This document shows, piece after piece, positions 1 through 7,405 of a stretch of DNA of 20,748 nucleotides. A program made the translations under genes and the position numbers. Source of the stretch: Haplosporangium gracile (lineage: Eukaryota; Mortierellomycota; Mortierellomycetes; Mortierellales; Mortierellaceae); assembly GCA_015499985.1 (NCBI GenBank), contig JAAAUF010000748.1:1-20748 (forward strand). The letters are read 5' to 3'. The notes below the pieces were generated by a model. It saw nothing but the letters and a program-made list of their open reading frames with translations, did not search any database and was not told the DNA's origin. The number at the start of each line of letters is the position of its first letter. Position 1 is the first letter of the stretch.

Positions 1-46
1 ACGACCATCTCTCTACAGTGAAAAAAAGAAAAAAAAAAAAACTCCT

Positions 47-232
47 TCACTCTCCTTTTCCTTCTTCACTCTCTCTTTCCAAGGCATCTTTGTAGATAAT
101 GGGCAGGGTCGCTCTGCATACGTATTTATTGACTTGAAGTAGGGTAGCGAGGGTGTTGCTGCCGCCCTTGGCGACAAGGTGATAAAGGATCAACTCGAGA
201 TATTCGAGTGGCAAAGGAAACAAGGTCGACAT
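47..232 (-). pseudogene. Truncated F-box-like gene fragment (N-terminus only)
   Basis: Reads from an ATG at 232 to a TGA at 47-49 as 61 residues. The first ~45 residues match the start of the intact F-box-like gene at 461-3037: a leucine-rich F-box helix beginning PLPLEYLELI, then NTLATLLQVNK and ATLPIIYKD. The DNA is also similar; for example tgggcagggtcgc occurs in both. After 'IIYKD' the similarity stops and a Glu/Gly/Lys-rich tail leads to the stop, where relatives continue for more than 800 residues. Either this is a 3'-truncated relic, or a short intron starts at one of the GTGAAG donors near 64-80 and ends at the minus-strand acceptor preceded by oligo(T) near 14, with the rest of the gene outside the window. 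F-box proteins normally recruit substrates to SCF ubiquitin ligases; no substrate-binding part is present here. Confidence 0.6.
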
Positions 233-460
233 GGGTCCTAGCTGGGTATTGCTGGAGGCGAAGAGGAAAAAAAAAAGGTAAGGAAAGAGAGACATAGAAC
301 ATGCTGTTGGCCGTGTGTCCGTTTTGACGTTTTATTTCCGGCGGAACTAGAGAATGGAAAATAATTAGGGTTTGGTGGCGTTTTTTTTTACCGGTCATTC
401 AAAAAAGGAAAGAAAGGAAGGATACTAAGAAAGGGAAACGCAAGTTTTTACTTTTACTTC
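233..460. other. Spacer between F-box fragment and F-box gene 1
   Basis: No coding signal. The minus strand reads AATAAA at 331-336, a plausible poly(A) signal about 125 bases downstream of the stop of the 461-3037 gene. Oligo(T) and oligo(A) runs lie at 381-420. The sequence attagggtttg...gtggcg at ~364-380 resembles aatagggttt...gtggcg at ~3816-3836 next to another family copy, which may be a duplicated flank. Confidence 0.4.
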
Positions 461-3037
461 TCAGTCGACAATCTCTCGCAAAAATGTATACGTCGCAGGG
501 TGTTCATAAGTCCGCCTCTCGGGCTGACGGATCAACTGGTAAGAAGGCAGGACACTGTTACTCTTGGACACAACCTCCAACCCAGCCTCAACAACAGCAT
601 CCGCGGGCGCCGAGCATGCAACTTTTACAGTACGTACATTGTGCAAATGCTTGGACGTGGAGTGGACCACGTCAAAAAGATTATACCCAATACTATTCAT
701 CATTGACAGCATCATGATACCGGGCGCCACCCTTCCAAACAGAACCTGCAGCACTCGACCACCCTCAAACTGCCATGGTCCGCGAAAACCACAGTCGGTC
801 AGTTTTGGAAGGTAGATGTACTCAAAGTCTAACGAAACGTTGTCCTTGTCATTGTCCTTCTCCTTGTCGTTGTTGTGCAGCGTCTCGTTTAGTAAGTCAT
901 CCAGGTCTGGACGATGATATCCAGGCCGGAGAAGATCTGAGATACCAACAATTTTCTTGTGTTGTCCAGTCGTCGAACAGATGTCGAGAGCGAGTGAGAC
1001 AAGATTGGGCGTACCGCCTAGCATCCTGAACTGGAATCGATACCCAAACTCGGACGTCAACTCGAGATTAGTCAGACAAGGAAGGTCCCAATCCCATGTC
1101 CAGATAGGTCGTCTTGTTAACAAAGGTGTCGGAGAACTGCTGTTGTTGTTGTTGCTATTGCTGTTATAGATACTGTCGTCCTGCTCGCCATCGTGTACCT
1201 CATCCTTAACCTGCTGCTGCTGCTGCTCAAGCTCGATCTCAACAAACTCCTGTGGTGGCGGAATAAACGAAAAAAACTCATCCTGACGCGATATCCCAAG
1301 ATACAGACTGGCCAGCCCCGGTGTGGTTCTGAGTGTGTCCGGGTGGAAGGAAGTCGCCGGGGTGCCTTCGAGCTTGATGTGTCGTAGAAACGGAAGGTTG
1401 GCAGGCTTCCAGTGCACTGTCTCGTGAAGAGAATACACCTCGCGTTCGTCCACCAGGTCGATAGTAACCAACTGCGGGCATCGACGCAAGAAATCTGGAT
1501 GTAGGCGGAGAGCGAAATCGTACGTTCCGGCCGAGATTGATGAAAGTACTGGAAAAGTATAGTAAAAGTCGCAGTTGTGGCTATATCCAATCGAAAATTC
1601 GAGTTGTTCCTGCGGCTGTTGTTGTTGTTGCTGTTGTTGTGAGTGAAATTCGTCGGGATACCAAAAATATGTAATAGAGACATCTTCAAGCGACTCGTGA
1701 AAGGCGAAAAGAACGTCGTCGACCTGGCGCCCAGTAGAGAAATGGTTATATGTAACTACAAATATGCGAAGTGGCACCAGTTGTTGTTGAGGAATGCGTC
1801 CAGCAGCAATATCGGCGCAGTGTTGTTTGCGCTCGTTAACAGCCCAATGGAAGGTATCGTCGCCCAGAGATGACATGCTGATTTTTTCGAGAGCACGGCA
1901 GCGATGCAAGAATGGCTCTCCTGCAGCAAGTTGCTTCCACAATTCATCCGTGGGTCCGCCCACGCACGAGAGGTGGATGTCCTCGACAAAGGAAAGATCG
2001 GTTTCCTGAACCTTCACAACAAAATGACTCCAATTGCTGTCATCAATCGTTAGGGGTTGGACCAATGGTGGAAGAAGTTGTGAAAGTCGGAATTGGTAAC
2101 TCGCTGGACAGCTCTCCTTGAAGACATCATCCGGGTTGCATCGAGCAACCATAAGAACGCTGGAATGGAGTCGCTGGTGCTCTTGAACAAACGATAACAT
2201 CTTCTCGAGGAGTGGAATCCGCTCTGTCGGCTGCAAGTTTGTCTCATCCTGGCCCTGTGTGTTGATCTTGTGAGCATGAGGTGCGACAAGGATGGTATCC
2301 TTGTCCAGAAGAAACGTCACGTCAGAAAGGACCTTGAAGCGATGGACCTGTTCCAAGTAGCGGGAGATATCCGAGATGGGGATGACCAGAGTCCGGATAC
2401 CTCCTGCATTCGCACATAGAGCCCAAGTTAGATCCTTGCGGAGATCCCCTGCAGCGCCACAGGCAATGACTGTGATCTCCTGTTTGTAGCGGATACGATT
2501 GTTGACGTTCTCGATTAGGTACCGCTTAGCATGACCGCCGCGCTCGAGTTCGTCGCTTAACTCCTTTTTGTTGCTGCAAGCTGAGTTGTAAAAGAAGTCC
2601 CAGTTCAGGTATGAGCGGTACCGGAAATCGACGTTGGTAAGAAAGACGTAGTAGGGGAGCATTGGCGACTTGTTTAATATTGACTCCTGCTGCTCCGTAC
2701 TTTCGTCCGTTGCTAACGTTGATGCTTGGTGGTCCAGATAGGCTGCTCTCAACAGAGGGGTGACGCGGTCTTGAGGGACACTGTAGAGAAGAACCCGAAC
2801 CAGATGCAGAAGGTCGGCAAGGATGTCGGCTTTGCTGCTCATGGAAGCATAGTTGACCCGGAATCGACGGAAGAGAAATGGGTTCTCGTACAAGATGGGC
2901 AGGGTCGCGAAACAGACTTGTTTATTCACACGTAGTAAGGTTGCGAGAGTGTTGGCATCAGCGTTGTATGCGAGCTGGCGGATGATCAGCTGCAGGCATT
3001 CCACTGGCAAAGGCAAGGAGGAGGATGTAGATTCCAT
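461..3037 (-). CDS. F-box-like protein, 858 residues (copy 1)
   Basis: Single-exon gene. The ATG at 3037 (MESTSSSLPLPVECL) is chosen because it puts the F-box helix at residues ~8-20, as in the paralogue at 7406-10180. An in-frame extension upstream to 3181 is Ser/Phe-rich and looks like translated leader. Residues 8-60 form the F-box-like motif (LPVECLQLI, NTLATLLRVNK, ATLPILYENPF). The rest is a long, weakly repetitive Leu-rich region with conserved blocks shared with the paralogues: SDISRYLEQ, RCRALEKISMSSLG, FHPDTLRTTP and LTNLELTSEFGYRFQF. Low-complexity inserts are poly-Gln near residues 465 and 605 and Ser/Asn near 627. F-box proteins usually bind Skp1 and select targets for SCF-type ubiquitination; the target is unknown and that role is inferred. 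No intron is needed. Its promoter is squeezed into the 170 bases before the next pseudogene. Confidence 0.85.
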   Translation of the reverse strand: MESTSSSLPLPVECLQLIIRQLAYNADANTLATLLRVNKQVCFATLPILYENPFLFRRFRVNYASMSSKADILADLLHLVRVLLYSVPQDRVTPLLRAAYLDHQASTLATDESTEQQESILNKSPMLPYYVFLTNVDFRYRSYLNWDFFYNSACSNKKELSDELERGGHAKRYLIENVNNRIRYKQEITVIACGAAGDLRKDLTWALCANAGGIRTLVIPISDISRYLEQVHRFKVLSDVTFLLDKDTILVAPHAHKINTQGQDETNLQPTERIPLLEKMLSFVQEHQRLHSSVLMVARCNPDDVFKESCPASYQFRLSQLLPPLVQPLTIDDSNWSHFVVKVQETDLSFVEDIHLSCVGGPTDELWKQLAAGEPFLHRCRALEKISMSSLGDDTFHWAVNERKQHCADIAAGRIPQQQLVPLRIFVVTYNHFSTGRQVDDVLFAFHESLEDVSITYFWYPDEFHSQQQQQQQQPQEQLEFSIGYSHNCDFYYTFPVLSSISAGTYDFALRLHPDFLRRCPQLVTIDLVDEREVYSLHETVHWKPANLPFLRHIKLEGTPATSFHPDTLRTTPGLASLYLGISRQDEFFSFIPPPQEFVEIELEQQQQQVKDEVHDGEQDDSIYNSNSNNNNSSSPTPLLTRRPIWTWDWDLPCLTNLELTSEFGYRFQFRMLGGTPNLVSLALDICSTTGQHKKIVGISDLLRPGYHRPDLDDLLNETLHNNDKEKDNDKDNVSLDFEYIYLPKLTDCGFRGPWQFEGGRVLQVLFGRVAPGIMMLSMMNSIGYNLFDVVHSTSKHLHNVRTVKVACSAPADAVVEAGLEVVSKSNSVLPSYQLIRQPERRTYEHPATYTFLREIVD
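1139..1165. repeat. Trinucleotide repeat encoding Ser/Asn tract
   Basis: Imperfect (GTT/GCT)n, read on the minus strand as AAC/AGC codons, giving a Ser/Asn run near residue 627 of the F-box-like protein. Together with the CAG/CAA tracts at 1208-1226 and 1617-1640 it is a coding microsatellite likely to vary in length between strains. Confidence 0.6.
1617..1640. repeat. CAA/CAG repeat encoding poly-Gln
   Basis: A (GTT)n tract with a GCT interruption; the minus strand gives eight consecutive Gln codons near residue 465 of F-box copy 1. The CAG interruption argues for a moderately stable tract. It is absent from the paralogue at 7406-10180, so it is a copy-specific insertion. Confidence 0.65.
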
Positions 3038-3206
3038 TCTGTGCAGGTGTGAAGTGGAAGCGAGAAAGGAGGTTGAGAGGGAGGGGTAGGCGTTGGTGAG
3101 AGAGATGTAGAAATACAAGGACGGTGAAAAGAAAGAGCAGAAAGAGAAATGTGAGTGAGAAGAGTTGGTGGGAGGACCCAAACTTTAAGTTTTATTTTTT
3201 GATGAA
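3038..3206 (-). promoter_or_regulatory. Promoter/leader of F-box copy 1
   Basis: The minus strand is strongly pyrimidine-rich (CTCTC and TTTCTC runs), as in other leaders in this window. The stretch ending in 'agttggtggg' (3160-3174) is matched upstream of the second intact F-box gene ('gtgttggtggg', ~10250), suggesting shared leader ancestry. No TATA box was identified with confidence. Confidence 0.4.
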
Positions 3207-3810
3207 TCAAAGAAAATGATAAACAACTCTTTCGCCGCCAGGAGCCCGATTACTAAAATACAAAGTGGTGCCATCCTGAGTCAGCCCAGCTTCCGCTATC
3301 ATCCCAGGATCAACACTCATCGACGAAAACGCTTCCTCAAAGCTCAACAAGCGTTTCCAGCTCAATTCTACTCACACCACCCCGCTGTGCCCTCTGTTGC
3401 CCTACATTGTCAAATACTTTGCATTCGGCATTACCCTCTCAAACAACACCGCTAACGTCCGACAACTCAATGTCCATGTCCCGCACAGCACGAACGACTC
3501 CAGAATTGGCAGGTTCAAATACTCAAGCTTATCCCAGATCCTGGTATTAAAAACAACCATCTTCTCCAGTCGCTGAGTCTTTCTGGCTTGCTGTCGGGCG
3601 CCGTTGTCATTGGTAAAAATATACTTAGCGGGCTTGTATTGACAATCCAGAATGAAATGAACGTCGGAAAGAACCTTGAGCCGGGGACCAGAGATAAATA
3701 TCGATCAGCGTCGGATAGTAACACGATCAAGCGCCTGATACGCTGGGCATGAGCGCAGAGATACAAATGGAGGAGAAAATGTTCTTCCCGAGGATGTCGA
3801 GTTGCATATT
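3207..3810 (-). pseudogene. Decayed F-box-like pseudogene with internal deletion
   Basis: Read on the minus strand in pieces. About 3810-3690 encodes LCAHAQRIRRLIVLLSDADR, matching LCANAGGIRTLVIPISDISR of copy 1. A frameshift near 3685 leads to LKVLSDVHFILD, matching FKVLSDVTFLLD. RLEKMVVF then joins directly to LPILESFVLCGTW and VLFERVMPNAKYLTM, which match the C-terminal LPKLTDCGFRGPW and VLFGRVAPGIMMLSM blocks of copy 1. About 500 residues are therefore deleted between the two parts. A TAG stop follows at ~3400, and a shifted frame then runs to a TGA at 3207-3209 (includes AEAGLTQDGT). The F-box N-terminus is missing. Not functional as a full-length product. Confidence 0.8.
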
Positions 3811-4056
3811 CAATTAATAGGGTTTAGTTAGTGGCGTGTTTCCAAGGGACTGCCTTTTGCGAGTCCACGTTCTGTGCTATTCACACACGCTCACGCGCCT
3901 TGTGTGCCGCTGTCAACTTCCCTTTTTTTTACTATTTACTAACTCCCTTTACAGCCCTCACTCCTTTTCGCCCCTTCCTTTTTTTGCCCTTCCTCTCTTT
4001 TACATATCCCAAACACATACACAACTTGAATATTTGTATTACAATTAAGATCAATC
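3811..4056 (+). promoter_or_regulatory. ILV5 promoter and 5' leader
   Basis: No coding signal. A pyrimidine-rich tract fills ~3917-4010 (runs of T, CCCTT and CTCTTTTAC) and ends about 45 bases before the ILV5 ATG at 4057, typical of fungal leaders. No TGAGTCA/TGACTCA general-control site was found in this interval, unlike the ILV6 promoter. The nearest is at 3277-3283, inside the adjacent pseudogene, about 775 bases upstream. Confidence 0.45.
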
Positions 4057-5395
4057 ATGAGTCTCCCTGCACGAACTGCCTTCCGCCGGCTAACTCGCGT
4101 CGCTACACCTCTCTCCACCAGACCCCTCTCTCTCCTTGCTCGCTCTCCAGTCATCATCGCACACTTGCCTCGCGCAGCCCTCTGCAAGGTACTTTTGATT
4201 GACAACAATGAAAGGAAGCTAGAAAAACAACCAAACATTATTTCAGTTGACCGAAGAGGCAAAACCAAGGGAAAGACTCATATTAAAGTTACTGCTCTCC
4301 TCGTTTTCTCCTCCATAGACTGCAGCGACCGTCAACAACCTCCAATAGACGCGCGGGATGAAGACCATCGACTTTGGAGGCACAAAAGAAGTCGTCTACG
4401 AACGAAGCGACTACCTCCCAGCCAAACTCCAAGAAACCTTCAAGAACGACACCCTTGCCGTCTACGGCCCGCAAGGTCGAGGCCAAGCCCTCAACCTCCG
4501 CGACAATAAACTCAACGTCATCATCGGATCCCGTAAGGGTACCTCCTGGGATAAAGCCGTCTCGGAGGGGTGGACTCCTGGCAAGACTCTCTTTGAGATT
4601 AACGAGGCCTGTGACAAGGGGACGATTATCATGAACCTCCTTTCGGATGCTGCACAGTCTAAGCTTTGGAGCCAAATCAAGCCCAATTTGACAAAGGGGA
4701 AGACTCTTTATTTTTCTCACGGGTTTTCGGTCGTTTATGCGGACGATACGGGAGTTGTCCCGTCCAAGGATATTGATGTGATCCTGGTCGCGCCCAAGGG
4801 GTCGGGCACTACTGTCAGAAGCCTGTTCTTGGAAGGGAGAGGTATTAATGGATCGGTCGCTGTCTATCAGGATGTCTCGGGCAAGGCCAAAGAGCGAGCG
4901 ATTGCACTGGGTATTGGTGTTGGGACAGGTTACCTGTACAAGACGACCTTTAAACAAGAAGTCTACTCGGACCTCTATGGCGAGCGTGGGGTGTTGATGG
5001 GCGCTATCCAGGGCCTGTTCCTAGCGCAGTATGAAGTCCTCCGAGCCCATGGTCACTCCCCCTCTGAAGCATTCAACGAGACTGTGGAAGAAGCGACGCA
5101 GTCGTTGTACCCGTTGATCGGTGCCAATGGGATGGACTGGATGTACGCCAACTGCTCGACGACAGCTCAGAGAGGTGCTCTTGACTGGTTCCGCAAGTTC
5201 CAAAAATTGAACAAGCCGTTGTTTGAGGAGTTGTACCAGTCTGTGGCGGATGGTACAGAGAATCGTCGGTCGCTGGAGAAGAACTCTGCGCCCAACTACC
5301 GTGCTGAGCTTGAGGCTGAATTGGCGGAGATTGCGGACCATGAGATGTGGCGCACCGGTAAGGCTGTCCGCAAGCTCCGCCCCGAAAACGAGTAG
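4057..5395 (+). CDS. ILV5: Ketol-acid reductoisomerase, mitochondrial (2 exons)
   Basis: Coding exons 4057-4188 and 4349-5395 (392 residues; yeast Ilv5 has 395). It catalyses the NADPH- and Mg-dependent isomeroreduction of acetolactate/acetohydroxybutyrate, step two of valine/isoleucine (and leucine precursor) synthesis, in mitochondria. Exon 1 is an Arg/Ser/Leu-rich, acid-free transit peptide (MSLPARTAFRRLTR). Exon 2 opens TRGMKTIDFGGTKEVVYER, matching yeast TRGLKQINFGGT. Visible key residues: SHGF (His168), APKGSG (Lys194), SDLYGERG with Asp252 and Glu256 for metal, the ETVEEATQSLYPLIG block (Glu288, Glu292), and C-terminal KAVRKLRPENE. It is class I in size. The dinucleotide loop reads VYGPQGRGQA and lacks about two residues, including the first Gly of the usual IGYGSQG. 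ILV6 follows on the same strand 377 bases later. AATAAA lies at 5453-5458. Confidence 0.95.
4189..4348 (+). other. ILV5 intron with tandem acceptors
   Basis: Phase-0 intron, AAG|GTACTT donor. The acceptor CAATAG at 4348 keeps the frame and restores the conserved TRGMK start of the mature enzyme. A second acceptor, CCATAG at 4318, follows a better pyrimidine tract and is also in frame, but reads nine codons and then TAG (4346-4348). Another AG at 4325 shifts the frame. Confidence 0.8.
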
Positions 5396-5772
5396 TAACT
5401 CGTCGTTGCTTTCTCTTCTTCTCTTCATTTAATTTTTTGGCTTGCGTGTGTGAATAAAGCACTTTGCGTGAATATGAGCCATTTGTGTATAGTCCGAGCG
5501 CAAGAAAGCCGTCACAAGATGAGGATAGGCTAATGCGCCTTTCCCTTTTGATTTGATTGGGAAATTTCACATGCCACAGGCGATATCAGTTGCTTACTTA
5601 CCCCGCACAAACACGAAATTGAGTCAGTCTGGTCATTGTCATTCAACTGATATAAATGTTGGAGAGATCTGCAGCTTTCTTCTAATTGCCTTTCTCTTCT
5701 TTCTTCTTTCTTCTTTCTTCTTTCTTCTTTCACACCTTTCTCTCCCCCAACCAACAACAACATCAACCCATA
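5396..5772 (+). promoter_or_regulatory. ILV5 3' end and ILV6 promoter
   Basis: The ILV5 poly(A) signal AATAAA is at 5453-5458. An inverted CCAAT core (ATTGGG) lies at ~5556. A perfect TGAGTCA sits at 5620-5626, the binding core of Gcn4/CPC1-type bZIP factors of general amino-acid control. TATAAAT is at 5651-5657, about 120 bases before the ILV6 ATG. A heptanucleotide TTCTTTC repeat (5 or so units) occupies ~5698-5732 and probably lies in the leader. The order activator site, TATA, CT-rich leader, ATG is that of a regulated fungal promoter. Confidence 0.7.
5698..5732 (+). repeat. Heptanucleotide CT repeat (TTCTTTC)n
   Basis: About five near-perfect copies of a 7-base pyrimidine unit between the TATA element and the ILV6 ATG. 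Probably part of the 5' untranslated leader. Confidence 0.7.
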
Positions 5773-7243
5773 ATGTGGACATCAAGGCTCCTTGCCACCT
5801 CCACACCCAGGGCAACCCTGGTAAGGACGCACGCTCACTCCACCCTCTCTACGAAAAGGATCTGGATCTGGATGAAGAAAATAGAAAAAAAAAAAACGCT
5901 GCAAAAACGATCAACCAGGACACGCATACTCGTGTATGCGAGCAATAGCCCTTGCCACAAAGGCAAGAAAGAAACAAAAAAATGAAGTCACACAAGCTGA
6001 AAACATACCCGCATCCATCTCGCACTGTACATAGATCGCGTCAGCAGCCCGTACACCCCGCGTAGCTTGCTCCATCAACGCCATCCGCCAGGTCACCTCA
6101 ACCACAACAACAGCCTCGCCTTCTCCTTCCTCTCCCTCCAGCAGCACCAATACCGCACCTGCCTCCTCCACATCTGCTATTACCTACAAGCGCGCCCACC
6201 CGCAAAAACACCACCCCACCCTCTCTTCCTACTACCGCCCCCCTCCCCAGGCGTCCGCCGAAGAAGCCGTCTCCAACATCCTGTACAACACTCCTCCTCC
6301 TCCAGCGATAGCCCAACAACGCCAGAAACATATCTTTAACTGTCTGGTCCAGAATGAGCCCGGTGTATTGAGTAGAGTATCGGGAATCCTTGCGGGGAGG
6401 GGGTTTAATATTGATTCGTTGGTGGTTGCGAGGACGGAGGTTGCCGATTTGTCGAGGATGACGATTGTGCTGAGGGGGGAGTGTGAGGTTGTTGAGCAGG
6501 CTCGACGACAGCTCGAGGATCTTGTAAGTTCTTAAGTCTCTTGTTGTTTGTTTTTTTTTTGTCTTTAGGATTTGATGGGATCAAATTGCAGTTGAAGAGA
6601 TAAGAAAGGAGCCAAAGATTTACGTTTCAAATCAATCTGGATATCCTCTACTCATGACTGTTAACTAAACAAATATTTGCTCCATGGCTTCCACATCGAC
6701 ATCCAAATCAAAATGTAGGTCCCGGTATGGGCAGTACTGGATTACACAGGCCACAAAGTCATTCAACGTGAACTTCTCCTCGTAAAAGTCTCCATCCTCG
6801 GACCCGAACATGTCCTCGCCCAAATGAAATCCCGTCGCACCTCCCTCCCCTCTGCCACCGACCTGCGCTCTATCCAGCAACAACAACGGGAGCAATGGCC
6901 TGCCGAGGACGAGTACCAGCACCAACTAGAGATCATGTCACCCTCAAACGCCCTCCGCCAGACACACGACCATTTGCACGCACTGACAGAGCTGACAGAT
7001 CTGTTCAAGGGCAAGGTCGTTGACGTGAGCAGTGATTGCATGTCCTTGGAGTTATCCGCAAAGCCAGATAGAGTGGACGCGTTTTTGAAGCTGTTGCAGC
7101 CGTTTGGAATCTTGGAGGCTGCTCGCAGTGGGATGATGGCTATGCCGAGATCCTTGATCCATGATAGATTTGAGAATGCAGAGGAGGAGTTGGCAGAGGA
7201 TGTCGGGTCGGGTGTTGACGCTTCTATGCTCCCCCCCGGATAA
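5773..7243 (+). CDS. ILV6: Acetolactate synthase regulatory (small) subunit (3 exons)
   Basis: Coding exons 5773-5820, 6035-6523 and 6719-7243 (353 residues). This subunit binds the catalytic acetohydroxyacid synthase (Ilv2) in mitochondria, raises its activity and confers valine feedback inhibition, for step one of branched-chain amino-acid synthesis. The N-terminus MWTSRLLATSTPRATL is a transit peptide, continued by Arg/Ala and a Ser/Thr/Pro linker. YKRAHPQKHHP matches yeast YKQMHRHATRP. From about residue 114 an ACT domain is near-identical to yeast: NCLVQNEPGVLSRVSG, FNIDSLVVARTEV, LSRMTIVL and VVEQARRQLEDL. Exon 3 gives VPVWAVLDYT, GKVVDVSSDCMSLELSAKP, PFGILEAARSGMMAMPR and the C-terminal LPPG, the fungal second domain. 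All junctions are phase 0. An AATAAA at 7360-7365 follows. It lies directly downstream of ILV5. Confidence 0.93.
5821..6034 (+). other. ILV6 intron 1 with hairpin
   Basis: GTAAGG donor after codon 16; ACATAG acceptor at 6034 gives phase 0 and an open frame through the linker. Later AGs (for example GTAG near 6065) put the ACT domain out of frame. It contains an A-run (5886-5896) and a perfect hairpin at 5923-5940: 7-bp stem CGCATAC/GTATGCG with loop TCGT. Confidence 0.75.
6524..6718 (+). other. ILV6 intron 2
   Basis: GTAAGT donor directly after the codon for Leu in 'RRQLEDL', AATGTAG acceptor at 6718, 195 bases, phase 0. An earlier TTTAG acceptor near 6568 follows a long T-run but would not join to the conserved VPVWAVLDY segment, so it is not used in the model. 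Confidence 0.85.
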
Positions 7244-7405
7244 ATATCATGATTCACTATTTTTTTTCCATTCCTTTCTTTTTGTTTCCTTGTCCTCTTA
7301 TCCTCTTGTCCTTTTCATTGTCTCCAACTCCACGTTTTTCTTGCATCTTTCAAAGAACAAATAAAAAAAAATAAAATGCTCTTTATTATCGCAAAGATCA
7401 TTTCT
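7244..7405. terminator. Convergent poly(A) region of ILV6 and F-box copy 2
   Basis: The plus strand has AATAAA at 7360-7365 for ILV6, preceded by T-rich sequence. The minus strand has AATAAA (plus TTTATT at 7382-7387) about 20 bases past the stop of the F-box-like gene. The two stop codons are only 162 bases apart, so the 3' UTRs probably overlap as antisense pairs. Confidence 0.6.

Noticed and set aside
364..380. TTAGGG-like (telomere repeat) sequence
   Set aside because: A single imperfect unit, not an array; no evidence of subtelomeric repeat.
1117..1689. 190-residue open frame, minus strand
   Set aside because: Overlaps F-box copy 1 in another frame; composition reflects the CAA/AAC repeats. 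Shadow.
3038..3181. 48-residue N-terminal extension of F-box copy 1
   Set aside because: Ser/Phe/Tyr-rich translation of a pyrimidine-rich leader; homology with the paralogues begins only at the ATG at 3037.
4289..4957. 222-residue open frame antisense to ILV5
   Set aside because: Exact antisense shadow of a highly conserved coding exon; no recognisable motif.
6555..6570. Upstream acceptor TTTAG for ILV6 intron 2
   Set aside because: Would not lead into the conserved VPVWAVLDY segment in frame.
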